Shown here in pieces: positions 43,600-53,789 of a DNA stretch of 64,000 nt. The DNA is from Flavobacterium sp. GTDB taxonomy: Bacteria > Bacteroidota > Bacteroidia > Flavobacteriales > Flavobacteriaceae. The DNA lies in assembly GCA_014378065.1 (NCBI GenBank), contig JACMOK010000071.1, positions 49,099-113,098 on the forward strand. Direction: 5' to 3'. Made by a program: the position numbers and the translations under genes. Under the pieces are notes generated by a model. The model was not told the DNA's origin. It saw nothing but the letters and a program-made list of their open reading frames with translations, and searched no databases. Every line of letters starts with the position of its first letter. Positions within the stretch are counted from its first letter, which is position 1.

Positions 43600-43620
43600 G
43601 ACTTTAGTGTTTTAAGTCGG

Positions 43621-43628
43621 CAAAGATA
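43621..43628 (-). promoter_or_regulatory. Possible -7 element of argS
   Basis: On the minus strand TATCTTTG, matching TAnnTTTG, 21 bases before the ATG. No TTG is at the right distance. Confidence 0.4.
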
Positions 43629-43855
43629 GCTATAACTGCGTCATTTTAAAAATTGGCGCAAAGTAACCGATATTTTATCCTTTAAATACATCCAACATGT
43701 TTGCGACTTTTTAAAATTAAATTGTAAGAATTTTATTTTTAATAAATCTAAAAAACTGTATTTCATCGATTTTTTTTGCTTTTCACCGATATTATTTAAA
43801 TATTTGAATCGTCAAAATTAAAATATTCGTTAATAATAATGAAGCCCCAATTATT

Positions 43856-46800
43856 ATGAAAAAAATTCTACTCCTGCTTGCTTTGGCAGTTAGCTTAAGC
43901 AATTATTCACAAGCCATAACGGTAAACACCAGTACTTATACTGTTCCACAGCTCGTGAATACGGTTTTAATCAACTCTCCTTGTGTTTCTGCAACAAACA
44001 TTACTTCGAAGACCGGCAGTAACTTTGGTTCTGTAAACGGTATTGGTTTCTTTCAAAACACGAATCCTAATTTTCCAATGCAATCTGGCGTTATATTAAG
44101 TACAGGTAACGTAACAAACGCAGTGGGGCCTAACAATACACAACTCAATGATGGCTCAATGAGCTGGCCGGGAGATGCCAATTTAGAAACTACCTTGGCG
44201 CAATCAGGTATTGCCATGAACTCGGTTAACGCCACAATATTAGAATTTGATTTTACCCCGATATCGCCTACTTTCAGTTTTGATTTCCTTTTTGCTTCAG
44301 AAGAGTATGGCAATTTTCAGTGTCAGTTTTCAGATGCATTCGCTTTCTTATTGACCAATATGAGTACGGGAGTAACAACAAATTTGGCGGTTGTGCCCAA
44401 TACTAATTTACCCATTTCGGTAGTCACCATTAGAGATTTTTTATACAATTCTTCTTGTGCTTCGGCCAATGCTCAATATTTTGGAAGTTACAATGGTGGT
44501 TCAGCCGCTGCAGGATCTGCCATAAATTTTAACGGCCAAACTAAATTGCTAAATGCTTCTGCCACATTGGTTCCAAATACAAACTATCATATTAAATTGG
44601 TTATTGCCGACCGCTCGGATGAAAGTTCGGATTCGGCTATCCTTATTTCTTCGGACACTTTCAATATCGGTCAGGATGTCTTGGGGCAAGATGTAACCAC
44701 AACGAGTTCTACCTCCCCGTGCTTTGGAGAAACTTATGTTTTAAATTCGAATCTGAGTGCTTCCAACTATACCTTTAGTTGGACAAAAGATAGCCAGCCA
44801 TTGACAGGAGAAACGGGATCAACGCTTAATATCACACAATCGGGCAGTTATGCCATTACGTATCAAAATATCAATAACGGATGCCAACCGATTACTGATA
44901 TTGTTAACGTAATTTATCAAGCAGAGATTGCCGCTGGAACGCCGAATAATTTATACAAATGCGATATTGGCGCGAGCACTTACAACTATGACTTGTCTCT
45001 CAATACGTCGGTCGTTAAAGCAGGATTAAATCCAGCTCCAGTAATTACCTACCACGCGAGTTTGGCCGAAGCCAATTTAGGTACCAATGCAATACCAACA
45101 ATTTTTTCAAGTGCGCCAGGACAAACTGTGTATGTTAGGGTAAAAAATTCTAATAACGCTTGTTACGTGGTAAAATCATTCCAATTGTTAACCTCGCCAG
45201 CACCCATTGCCAACCAACCACCAAATTTGACGAAATGTGCCACTTCAACCTTTGGTAACAGTGCTTTCAATCTGAATGATCAGAATACCGCAATACTTAG
45301 TGGTCAACTGCCTGCTACTTATGCTGTAACTTATTATAGCTCACTGGCCAATGCTAACAGTGGTTCTAATCCACTTCCTCCATCAGCCTACTATGCTACC
45401 AATAACACCACGGTATACGCTCGCGTAGAAAATGTGTATGACAATAGTTGCTATAGTACAACCAATTTCGTTCTTTACATTAGTCCGTTGCCCTTGGTCG
45501 ATATGATGGAAGCCGTTGTATCATGCGATCCTTATACTTTACCCCATGTAACCAATGGCAATTATTTCTCTGGCCCGAACGGAACGGGCACGGCTCTTTT
45601 TGAAGGTGATGTTATAAGTGTGACCAAAACCATCTATATTTTTAATCAACCCGACGGATCGAGTGGTTGTTTTGCCGCAAGTAGTTTTTTGGTAACCATA
45701 CTAGATCCTTTAACAATAGCGCCCGCGAGCGGTTCTCACTGTGGAAGTTTCACATTACCGACTTTGCCTTTTGGCAAGTATTACACTGGCGATAATGGAA
45801 CAGGACCCCAAATTCCAGCGGGAACAATAATTACAACCTCACAGACTATTTATGTGTACTTTCAGGCCATTATTGCTCCATTTTGTGTCATCAGCAAAGG
45901 CTTTGACGTTATCATTTTGCCTACCATTACTTTGGCCAGCCAAAATAACGTTTTTGATTGCACTTCTTACACTTTGCCTTCCTTAAGTTCTGGCAAATAT
46001 TATACTTTACCTGATGGTGGAGGTGCAGAATTACCGACTGGAACGACGATTACTTCGTCGCAAATCATCTATGTATATGCTATTTCACCTAATGGGTGTT
46101 CAGTTCAAACTTCATTTCAGGTAATTATTGGAATTGACACGCCTGCGGATGTCGCTCAATGCCAACCTTACACACTGCCTGTCTTGCCTATAGGTAATTA
46201 CTACACCGGAATACAAGGATCGGGAAATCAAATTGCCGCAGGAACAGTAATTAATATCACGCAAACAATTTACGTTTATGTTGCCAATACAAATTGTACC
46301 GATGACATTCATTTTACCGTAAATATTGCGCAACTCCTAATTGATAATTTTAGTGATGTCGTTGTCTGCGAAGGTTTTACACTCCCCGTGTTGACCAATG
46401 GCAACTACTACACTGCAGGTAACGGAACAGGTACGATGTTGCAGGCAGGCGATGTGATCTCCATTAGCCAGCCTGTTTTTATCTTCAAAAGATCGAGTTC
46501 GAATTGTAGCAATCAATCTAGCTTTCAGGTAACCATTAGTCCAAAACCTCCCATTGATTCTAGGTCTGATATCGATATTTGCAATTCCTATGTTTTAACT
46601 GAATTGGCGGTCGGAAATTATTTTACCGGACCCAACGGAACAGGGACTATGCTAGCAGGAGGAACGGTGATTACTTCCACGCAATTAATATATATTTATG
46701 CCGTTACACCAACCGCCCCATTTTGCACGTCCGAAAATAGTTTTCAAATTACAATTTTCTCAATTGAAGCTGATGCGCCAGCAAACGTTACTGCTTGTGA

Positions 46801-48439
46801 CAGCTATACTTTACCGGCATTGAACATTGGAAATTATTATAATCTTCCTGGCGGACCGCTTGGTGGAGAAGGAAGTTTGATGCACGCAGGAGATGTCATT
46901 AGAACGACATCAACCATTTTTGTGTATACTGAATCTGGAGAAAGAATTAATTGTACCGACGAAAACAGTTTTACCGTTACAATTAATATAACCCCCGTAC
47001 TAGTGGCTATTTCTAATATTAACGCTTGTAATTCTTACACCTTACCACAATTAACGGTAGGAAATTATTTTACGGGACCCAACGGAACAGGAACGCCATT
47101 ATTTGAAAACGATGTAATCAGCACCAGCCAAACAATTTATGTCTATGCACAAACGGCTACGACGCCCAACTGCACAGACGAAAAAAGCTTTTCAGTCAAT
47201 TTGTTTAAGGTTGACGTATTGCCTAACCTAACTATTTGTGAGAATTACACTTTACCCATTCTTACCGTTGGAACATATTACACTGGTTCTATTGGTACTG
47301 GCACACAACTAAACGCGGGGCAGGTTATAAATACTTCCCAACTTATCTACGTTTATGGCACTTCCGCTTTCACTCCAAGTTGTTATGATCAGAGTTCTTT
47401 TGTAGTTACCATTGTAGTTGCACCGACAGCCAATCTGGTACCTTTAAGTTTAAGGACGGTTTGTGATGAAGATGGAAACAACGATGGCATTACCAATTTC
47501 GATTTGACACAGTTGAGTAGTACGGTTTTAGGAACACAGGCGGGATCTGAATTTACGGTATCGTATTACGCAAATCTTAGCGATGCCCAAACGGCAATCA
47601 ATCCGATTATAAATACAAATCTTTCTGAAGTTTTCGTGCGCGTGACAAACCTTTTGACTTCAAACTGCTTCGATTTAAAAAGCATTCTTATTAAAGTAAA
47701 TAAGTTACCTGAGCCAAAACCAATTGGAGGCATCATTTGTTATGAAAGTAAAACCAAAACCCTGCTCAATCCATTCACCATTAACAGCGGATTAAGTGCC
47801 GCAACTCATAGTTTTGCCTGGAAAAATGAAGATGGTGCAGTTGTAGGTACCGGGAGCAGTTACACCGCAGTAGTCCCAGGAGATTATACCGTCACGGCTA
47901 CTGACATCATTACCGGTTGTAACTCTTTGGCTAGCTTGGTTACCGTATCACCCTCAGAACCTGCCCTAGTTACTTACAGCATTACAGATGATTTTTCAGA
48001 TTATCAAATTATTACTGTTGAAGCAGTGGGCGTAGGAGGCGATTATGAATACCAATTGGATTCAGGAATCTTCCAAGACAGCCCGACTTTCAACGATGTT
48101 TCGTCTGGAAGTCATGTTATAACAGTCAGAGACAAAAACGGTTGCGGTATGTCAACGTCTCAGGCGTTGGTCATCAACTATCCCAAATTTTTTACACCAA
48201 ATGGCGATGGCTTTAATGACACTTGGAACATCGTCGATTTGAAAACCAAAGAGAATGCCGTAATCTACATCTTTGACCGTTATGGAAAACTGTTGCGGGA
48301 AATCAAACCTAATGGTCCGGGTTGGGACGGTGTTTTTAGTGAAAAAGTGATGCCTTCCACCGATTATTGGTTTACTGTTACCTATCAAGAAGACGGAAAT
48401 ACAAAAGAATTTAAATCGCATTTCGCGGTAAAGAGATAA
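43856..48439 (+). CDS. Large T9SS type B surface protein with choice-of-anchor L domain
   Basis: A 1527-residue exported protein. Signal peptide (1-19, 'LALAVSLSNYSQ'). Residues ~20-285: choice-of-anchor L domain ('PNFPMQSGVILSTGNVTNAV', 'FDFLFASEEYGNF', 'KLVIADRSDESSDSAI'). An Ig-like domain and two ~95-residue modules ('YYSSLANA' type) follow. From ~544 to ~1190 there are nine ~70-residue repeats with the pattern CxxYTLPxLxxGNYYTGPNGTGT, AGxVIxxSQTIYVYA and a second Cys ('NCTDE'). Another 'YYANLSDA' module, an Ig-like domain and a T9SS type B sorting domain (~1440-1527, 'FFTPNGDGFNDTWNI', 'YIFDRYGKLL') end it. It is probably a surface adhesin or gliding-associated protein. Confidence 0.88.
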   Translation: MKKILLLLALAVSLSNYSQAITVNTSTYTVPQLVNTVLINSPCVSATNITSKTGSNFGSVNGIGFFQNTNPNFPMQSGVILSTGNVTNAVGPNNTQLNDGSMSWPGDANLETTLAQSGIAMNSVNATILEFDFTPISPTFSFDFLFASEEYGNFQCQFSDAFAFLLTNMSTGVTTNLAVVPNTNLPISVVTIRDFLYNSSCASANAQYFGSYNGGSAAAGSAINFNGQTKLLNASATLVPNTNYHIKLVIADRSDESSDSAILISSDTFNIGQDVLGQDVTTTSSTSPCFGETYVLNSNLSASNYTFSWTKDSQPLTGETGSTLNITQSGSYAITYQNINNGCQPITDIVNVIYQAEIAAGTPNNLYKCDIGASTYNYDLSLNTSVVKAGLNPAPVITYHASLAEANLGTNAIPTIFSSAPGQTVYVRVKNSNNACYVVKSFQLLTSPAPIANQPPNLTKCATSTFGNSAFNLNDQNTAILSGQLPATYAVTYYSSLANANSGSNPLPPSAYYATNNTTVYARVENVYDNSCYSTTNFVLYISPLPLVDMMEAVVSCDPYTLPHVTNGNYFSGPNGTGTALFEGDVISVTKTIYIFNQPDGSSGCFAASSFLVTILDPLTIAPASGSHCGSFTLPTLPFGKYYTGDNGTGPQIPAGTIITTSQTIYVYFQAIIAPFCVISKGFDVIILPTITLASQNNVFDCTSYTLPSLSSGKYYTLPDGGGAELPTGTTITSSQIIYVYAISPNGCSVQTSFQVIIGIDTPADVAQCQPYTLPVLPIGNYYTGIQGSGNQIAAGTVINITQTIYVYVANTNCTDDIHFTVNIAQLLIDNFSDVVVCEGFTLPVLTNGNYYTAGNGTGTMLQAGDVISISQPVFIFKRSSSNCSNQSSFQVTISPKPPIDSRSDIDICNSYVLTELAVGNYFTGPNGTGTMLAGGTVITSTQLIYIYAVTPTAPFCTSENSFQITIFSIEADAPANVTACDSYTLPALNIGNYYNLPGGPLGGEGSLMHAGDVIRTTSTIFVYTESGERINCTDENSFTVTINITPVLVAISNINACNSYTLPQLTVGNYFTGPNGTGTPLFENDVISTSQTIYVYAQTATTPNCTDEKSFSVNLFKVDVLPNLTICENYTLPILTVGTYYTGSIGTGTQLNAGQVINTSQLIYVYGTSAFTPSCYDQSSFVVTIVVAPTANLVPLSLRTVCDEDGNNDGITNFDLTQLSSTVLGTQAGSEFTVSYYANLSDAQTAINPIINTNLSEVFVRVTNLLTSNCFDLKSILIKVNKLPEPKPIGGIICYESKTKTLLNPFTINSGLSAATHSFAWKNEDGAVVGTGSSYTAVVPGDYTVTATDIITGCNSLASLVTVSPSEPALVTYSITDDFSDYQIITVEAVGVGGDYEYQLDSGIFQDSPTFNDVSSGSHVITVRDKNGCGMSTSQALVINYPKFFTPNGDGFNDTWNIVDLKTKENAVIYIFDRYGKLLREIKPNGPGWDGVFSEKVMPSTDYWFTVTYQEDGNTKEFKSHFAVKR
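45485..47425 (+). repeat. Nine tandem ~210-bp coding repeats
   Basis: Within the type B protein, nine units of about 70 codons repeat in tandem, each with two Cys and a 'YTLPxLxxGxYYT' core. The units differ widely in sequence, so the array is old rather than recently amplified. Units 5 and 8 keep 'GNGTGT/PNGTGT' turns most clearly. Confidence 0.85.
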
Positions 48440-48560
48440 TTTAACTGGTTTTTAATGTAACAAATGGAAAACCTTGAAGTCTGATAGCAAAACAGATTAG
48501 TTGAGTAATTTTAAAAAATTAATTTAAATAATTGGGTTTTAAATTGAGTTTTAGTTAGCA

Positions 48561-48594
48561 AAAAAAACCGGAGCCTATCCAGCTCCGGTTTTTT
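48561..48594. terminator. Bidirectional terminator
   Basis: Stem aaccggagc / gctccggtt with loop ctatcca and flanking A/T runs, between the type B protein gene and the fabH-like gene. Confidence 0.88.
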
Positions 48595-48617
48595 GTTTTA
48601 ATAGAGATTTCAAACGT

Positions 48618-49631
48618 TTACCACCTTATAATAACACTTCCCCAGGTAAAACCGCTTCCAAAAGCGGCAAGAACTACCAGATCGCCCTTTTTTATTTTTC
48701 CCATTTCCCAAGCTTCGGTCAACGCGATGGGTATGGAGGCCGCTGTCGTATTGCCAAATTTCTGTATATTGTTATAGACTTGATCGTCTCTCAGTCCGAA
48801 TTTTTTTTGAATAAATTGTGAAATTCTGAGATTGGCCTGGTGTGGTATCAACATATCTATATCGCCCACTTTCAAATTATTGGCCTGCAATCCTTCATCG
48901 ATCACTTCGCTAAAACGCACGACAGCATGTTTAAAAACAAATTGCCCATTCATATACGGGAAATAACTTTGATCCTCAAGATTGTTATCGGCAAGAATAT
49001 CAGTTACCCAACGACCACCCATTCCGGGCGCCAAAAGAGCTAACTCTTTGGCGTGTTCCCCTTCAGAATGCAAATGAGTGGAAAGTATTCCGCTTAAAGC
49101 GTCCTCTTCCCTACTTATAACTGCCGCGCCGGCACCATCTCCAAAAATTACAGAAACCCCGCGACCCCGATCGGACATATCGAGTCCTAGCGACTGCAGT
49201 TCAGAACCAACTATCAGAATATTTTTATACATTCCAGTTTTAATGTACTGATCGGCTACGGACAATGCATAAACAAAACCTGAACATTGGTTGCGAATAT
49301 CCAAAGCACCTATCGTTTTCAGACCGAGTTCTTTTTGTAACATTACACCAGGTCCTGGAAAGTAATAGTCGGGTGAGATTGTCGCAAAAATGATAAAATC
49401 GATTGTTTCCTTTGCAACACCCGAACGTTCAATTGCGATTTGGGCTGCTTTTACACCCATCGTGGCAGTGGTTTCTCCACTTCCTTTTATAACGTGTCTG
49501 CGTTCACGGATACCGGTGCGTTCTTGGATCCATTCGTCATTAGTATCTATTACTTTGGACAAATCGTCGTTGGTGACCACGTTTTCGGGTACAAAATAAC
49601 CCAAGCCAGCTATTTTTGAATGATACAACAT
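48618..49631 (-). CDS. fabH: 3-oxoacyl-ACP synthase III family protein
   Basis: A 337-residue thiolase-fold enzyme condensing acyl-CoA with malonyl-ACP to start fatty-acid synthesis. Catalytic Cys116 ('RNQCSGFVYAL'), His264 ('IPHQANLRI') and Asn294 ('FGNTTAASIP') form the family triad. 'RTGIRERRH' and 'GDGAGAAVI' are also typical. Because it stands alone rather than with plsX/rpmF, and 'DYYFPGPGVMLQ' is unlike classical FabH, it may be a paralogue serving branched or special acyl chains; that is inference. Confidence 0.88.
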   Translation of the reverse strand: MLYHSKIAGLGYFVPENVVTNDDLSKVIDTNDEWIQERTGIRERRHVIKGSGETTATMGVKAAQIAIERSGVAKETIDFIIFATISPDYYFPGPGVMLQKELGLKTIGALDIRNQCSGFVYALSVADQYIKTGMYKNILIVGSELQSLGLDMSDRGRGVSVIFGDGAGAAVISREEDALSGILSTHLHSEGEHAKELALLAPGMGGRWVTDILADNNLEDQSYFPYMNGQFVFKHAVVRFSEVIDEGLQANNLKVGDIDMLIPHQANLRISQFIQKKFGLRDDQVYNNIQKFGNTTAASIPIALTEAWEMGKIKKGDLVVLAAFGSGFTWGSVIIRW

Positions 49632-49732
49632 AATTATTATTTCGTTAAAATAAGGATGGTAAATTTAAACATTCAATAGTATTTTAGACCATGAGTTGGC
49701 ATAATTTTACAAATAGCCAAAACAGCATCGCA

Positions 49733-49772
49733 AAAAAAATCAGCTTTTCAGAAGAAAAAGCTGATTTTAATT
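49733..49772 (-). terminator. Terminator after the Asp-box protein gene
   Basis: An 11-bp inverted repeat (aatcagctttt / aaaagctgatt with a short loop) is followed on the minus strand by eight T. Confidence 0.85.
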
Positions 49773-49784
49773 TAAACGTTTAAT

Positions 49785-51056
49785 TTATTGTTTAACGAAC
49801 TTCAACGACTGTCTGATCATATTGGTGTGAATATCTAAAAAATAAACGCCTGCACCGTAAGGAAAATCAAAACTATAGGTTTTAGTTCCTCCATTTTTAA
49901 TATTGTCCTTTTGAAGTTCCTTGAGTCGGTGGCCCGCAGCATCATACAAATCTATGACCAGATGATCGCTTTCTTTAAATTCAATGGCCACGTTCAATTT
50001 GTCTTTTACAGGATTGGGCAGAATTAAAGCCTTTAACGGTGTGATGGATTTTTCAACAAAATTTTTAGTGTTCAAAGTAGTATCGCTAAATTTATAAACT
50101 GTCGCGCCAGCACCGTAAGCTAAATTGTTGTTGACAATAAATATTCTGTTTAAATACAACCCTACCCCAATATCATTCCAGGTATCTCCACCGTCAAAAG
50201 TTTCTAGTATATTAGTGTGATAGCCTCCCATAAATCCATGATTTTCGGTTAAAAAACCAACACCTTGTATCAGATAATCAGGAACTTCTTTGCTTACCCA
50301 ATTGAGCCCGTTGTCTGTCGATTTTATTAATTTTCCTTGGAATGGCTCGACTGATTCTACCGAGCCAAATATGACATTTGGATTAGACTGTAGAATTTGA
50401 AGTTTCCAAACATATTCGCCAGCAATGGTCGAATTATAGACGGCACTCCATGTACTTCCGCCGTCTAAAGTTTTTAGCACCACCGCGCCAGTACTTGTAC
50501 TTCCTGAAGCGTATCCGATGTTTTCATCCACGAATAAAATTTCCACTAGCGCGGTGGCGTAAGCACTCATATCGATGTATTCCCAAGTTGTGCCGCTGTC
50601 GGAAGATTTAATAATGTAAGCTGGCGAAAAATAAGCACCGCAGCCGTAAACTGTGGAAGTACCAACGGCATCCAAGCCACAAATAGCCTGAGGATTAGTT
50701 GGAAAATTGCTCACCACCGTCCAGTTGTCGCCGCCGTCAATTGTTTTCAAAAAAACGCCGTTTAAAGTACCAACAAAACCAATATTCTCGTTTAAGAATT
50801 CAACGTTCCTGAAATAATAGTTGCCTCCCAGAGATTGTTCTGTAACTTGAGTGGTCCAAGTGGCACCACCGTCAGTGGTTTTGTAAATCCCGGCATGCGC
50901 GCCATTGGCAGCCCAACCCAAATTTTCATTTAGAAAAAACACATCGTCAAATCTTGAGGTATCTACATCTTCCACTATAGAAGTTAATGGACGCCATTGC
51001 AATTGTGCCGAAAGAGAAATTGAAAAGAATAAAACCAGAACATAAACTTTTTTCAT
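49785..51056 (-). CDS. Asp-box (sialidase-like) propeller protein with T9SS type A sorting domain
   Basis: A 423-residue secreted protein with signal peptide ('VLVLFFSISLSAQ'). Six Asp-box motifs mark a beta-propeller: 'KTTDGGATW', 'KTIDGGDNW', 'KSSDSGTTW', 'KTLDGGSTW', 'KSTDNGLNW', 'ETFDGGDTW'. This resembles the YCF48/HCF136-like BNR proteins rather than true sialidases; no sialidase arginine triad is evident. The last ~75 residues are a T9SS type A sorting domain ('LPNPVKDKLNVAIEF', 'IDLYDAAGHRLKEL', 'GVYFLDIHTNM'). It is surface-attached or secreted; ligand unknown. Confidence 0.88.
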   Translation of the reverse strand: MKKVYVLVLFFSISLSAQLQWRPLTSIVEDVDTSRFDDVFFLNENLGWAANGAHAGIYKTTDGGATWTTQVTEQSLGGNYYFRNVEFLNENIGFVGTLNGVFLKTIDGGDNWTVVSNFPTNPQAICGLDAVGTSTVYGCGAYFSPAYIIKSSDSGTTWEYIDMSAYATALVEILFVDENIGYASGSTSTGAVVLKTLDGGSTWSAVYNSTIAGEYVWKLQILQSNPNVIFGSVESVEPFQGKLIKSTDNGLNWVSKEVPDYLIQGVGFLTENHGFMGGYHTNILETFDGGDTWNDIGVGLYLNRIFIVNNNLAYGAGATVYKFSDTTLNTKNFVEKSITPLKALILPNPVKDKLNVAIEFKESDHLVIDLYDAAGHRLKELQKDNIKNGGTKTYSFDFPYGAGVYFLDIHTNMIRQSLKFVKQ

Positions 51057-51192
51057 AATGTCGATTCATTTAAAATAACGTTGCTAAAATAAACATACTT
51101 TCATAATTAATTGGTGTAGCGGCATCTTTTTTATAAATTCAAGCATATCTTTTTTCAAAATAATACAACATACTTCTACAATTTTAGCTGTT

Positions 51193-52140
51193 TTACAAAG
51201 GGTGTTTTAAATAGCACACCGATTTTTCGCCAATCTCTGTTTCATTTTCAAAAAAAAGTGTGCCGTTTTCATATTCCGCTTCGATCAGGTAATGACTTCC
51301 ACGAAAAAACGAGCGCTTTACAACCACTTTTAAGTTAGAAATCCCAACTATCTTTAGTTGATAAGCATACACCAAAAGCAATTGATCTCCCACTCCGCTG
51401 TCGCTTAAATAGTGGGCTTGAATTTCATTTACTTCACCAAAAAGCGTCGCAACATATCTATTGGATGGAGCACTGTGAATTGTTTGTGGATTTCCTTGTT
51501 GCACCAAAGCACCCTCTTTGACGATAACTACCTCGTCGGTGAAAGAAAAAACGTCTGCACTGTCATGGGTAGCGAAGACACAGCTAATCTGTCTTTCTTT
51601 TAGGTAGCTAAACAGGTTTCGGCTTAACCTTCCTCGTCGGAAAGCATCAATTTGACTAAAAGGTTCATCTAACAATAATAGCTCGGGTTCTAGAGCCAAT
51701 ACTCTAGCTAAAGCAACGCGTTGCATTTGTCCACCGCTTAAAAATTGTGTCTTGGTTTCTGCAAAATTGCTCATTTCTACCATCGCGAGTAATTCTTCGA
51801 TGCGCTTTCTTTTGTCAGCAACAGCTGCATTTGATAAAAATTTACCTACATTTTCAGCCACAGTTATAAATGGCATTAAATCGAAGTCTTGGGCAAGGTA
51901 CTTTATATTATGCTCTCCGGGAATGAGATTGAATTTGGGACCGCGTATGGGTTTGTCATTAAACGTTATTCGACCATCATTAAGATCATACAACCCATAT
52001 ATCAATTTTAGCAGCGTGGTTTTGCCACAGCCACTTTCCCCAAGAAGACCGAGGATCTGTCCCTTAGCGACGGAGAACGATATTTTTTTAATTATTGGCT
52101 CATTTCGATAGGAGAAAAAAGCATTTTCAACTTGAAGCAT
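51193..52140 (-). CDS. ABC transporter ATP-binding protein (orphan)
   Basis: A 315-residue ABC ATPase: Walker A 'GESGCGKTT' (~35-43), Q-loop 'IKYLAQDFDLMPF', signature 'LSGGQMQRVALAR', Walker B 'LLLLDEPFSQID', H-loop 'ATHDSADV'. A ~90-residue C-terminal domain (from ~225) resembles a TOBE-type regulatory domain as in FbpC/PotA-like subunits. No permease or binding-protein gene adjoins it. It could serve a permease elsewhere on the chromosome; substrate unknown. Confidence 0.88.
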   Translation of the reverse strand: MLQVENAFFSYRNEPIIKKISFSVAKGQILGLLGESGCGKTTLLKLIYGLYDLNDGRITFNDKPIRGPKFNLIPGEHNIKYLAQDFDLMPFITVAENVGKFLSNAAVADKRKRIEELLAMVEMSNFAETKTQFLSGGQMQRVALARVLALEPELLLLDEPFSQIDAFRRGRLSRNLFSYLKERQISCVFATHDSADVFSFTDEVVIVKEGALVQQGNPQTIHSAPSNRYVATLFGEVNEIQAHYLSDSGVGDQLLLVYAYQLKIVGISNLKVVVKRSFFRGSHYLIEAEYENGTLFFENETEIGEKSVCYLKHPL

Positions 52141-52298
52141 GGGAAAACTTTTTTATAAAATGGATTCAAATATGGCAATTTTTCAAAAAGATCGCTATGT
52201 GTTTTCAATAGAAACCGTAAATTAATCATTCCGAATAATATTTACCTCTTATTAATAGGGATTTTTTTGTATAAATCGTATTTTTATCCTCTGAATCT

Positions 52299-53789
52299 AT
52301 GAAATTGAAAGTTATGAAATTGAAACGTTGTTTGTCATTATCGTTGTTTTTATTTTTAATTGTTGTGCGCGCTCAGGTTGGAATTGGAACAGTAACACCC
52401 AATGCGGCTTTAGACATTACCTCAACCACCGATGGTTTGCTTATTCCAAGGGTAGCTTTGACAAATAGCACTACTGCAACTGTTACCACACCGACTGTAT
52501 CTGAATTGGTTTACAACTCTGCAACTTTAAATGACGTGAGTCCGGGTTACTATTACTGGGATGGTACCAAATGGAATAGGTTAGCCGTTGGAAATAATTC
52601 AGATTGGTCTTTGCTAGGCAACAGCGGTACAGCTCCAACGATGAATTTTTTAGGCACTACAGACGATAAAGATATTGTTTTGAAGAGAAACAACATTAGA
52701 GCAGGCTACATTGGCGACCCTGTTTATGATGTGAGTTTTAATTACAATAATGGAAATACGGCATTCGGAGCCAACTCTTTATTAAATCCGACCATTAATT
52801 TTGCTACACAAACTGGGGTTCGGAATGTAGCGTTCGGAACCAATGTCATGCCTAGCCTGACTACCGGCCAAAGAAATGTTGGGGTCGGAGACATCTCACT
52901 GTTCTTGAATGCTAGTGGTTCTGAAAATACCGCAATTGGGGCGGGCGCGTTGTATTCAAACTCGTCTGCCTTTTCTAACGTGGCTATCGGTAGAAATGCC
53001 CTCACTACCAATAATGCCAACAATAATACCGCAGTAGGATTTGCAGCTTTGAGACAAAACGCAACCGGTACGAACAATACTTCTATAGGTTATGAAGCGC
53101 TTCGGAATGTTTTGGGTAGCGGTAACGTTGGCATTGGTTACCAAGCTGGACGCCTAGAAACGGGAAACAATAAATTATACATTTCCAACTCAAATGCTGA
53201 TGCGAACAATGCCTTGGTTTACGGCGAATTTGACAACAAAATTTTACGAACCAACGCGCAACTTCAAATTAATGACCCCACTACAACAGGTTATAAATTT
53301 CCAACAGTGCGTGGAACCAATAAACAAGTGATTGAAACCGATGGCAGTGGCAATTTGTCTTGGTCGACACCCAACATTACTTTATCTGTGATCAGGACAA
53401 ATTTAAATGCTGATCAATCATTGAACAATAGCGGTTGGCAAAAAATCACGTTTAATACTGTCGTTTTTGACACCAATATAGAATATAATACCGCTCTTAA
53501 TCGATTTGTGGCCTTAAGAACCGGTTATTATCAAATTAATGCCGCTTATCATACGTTCCTTCAATCAGATACCAATTTTTATTCAATTGGAGTCCGAAAA
53601 AATGGTGCTTTTTATCAAGAGCGATCCGGCAATCATTCCGGAAACACAACCGTTTCAAGAGACATTACCTGCATCGTCAGTTTGGCGATTGGGGATTATG
53701 TTGAGATTTTTGCAGAAAATTACACGGCTGGTGCAACACTTGATTCCTATTCAGGAAAAACCTATTTTGAAATACAGCAGATTCGATAA
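52299..53789 (+). CDS. YadA-head-like/C1q-like secreted fibre protein, short paralogue
   Basis: A 496-residue exported protein. Signal peptide ('LSLSLFLFLIVVRAQ'), then the Bacteroidota N-terminal module 'VGIGTVTPNAALDITST' with 'LIPRVALTNSTTA' and 'GYYYWDGTKW'. Residues ~152-290 carry about eight ~15-residue NTAxGxxAL repeats of the YadA-head type, expected to form a trimeric left-handed beta-roll. After a linker ('KLYISNSNADANNAL', 'GSGNLSWSTP') comes a C1q/TNF-like domain (~370-496, 'GYYQINAAYHTF', 'IAENYT'-like strand, 'TYFEIQQIR'). No T9SS sorting domain or membrane anchor is seen. A second ATG at 52314 is an equally good start, since 'atgaaattgaaa' is repeated there. Confidence 0.82.
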   Translation: MKLKVMKLKRCLSLSLFLFLIVVRAQVGIGTVTPNAALDITSTTDGLLIPRVALTNSTTATVTTPTVSELVYNSATLNDVSPGYYYWDGTKWNRLAVGNNSDWSLLGNSGTAPTMNFLGTTDDKDIVLKRNNIRAGYIGDPVYDVSFNYNNGNTAFGANSLLNPTINFATQTGVRNVAFGTNVMPSLTTGQRNVGVGDISLFLNASGSENTAIGAGALYSNSSAFSNVAIGRNALTTNNANNNTAVGFAALRQNATGTNNTSIGYEALRNVLGSGNVGIGYQAGRLETGNNKLYISNSNADANNALVYGEFDNKILRTNAQLQINDPTTTGYKFPTVRGTNKQVIETDGSGNLSWSTPNITLSVIRTNLNADQSLNNSGWQKITFNTVVFDTNIEYNTALNRFVALRTGYYQINAAYHTFLQSDTNFYSIGVRKNGAFYQERSGNHSGNTTVSRDITCIVSLAIGDYVEIFAENYTAGATLDSYSGKTYFEIQQIR

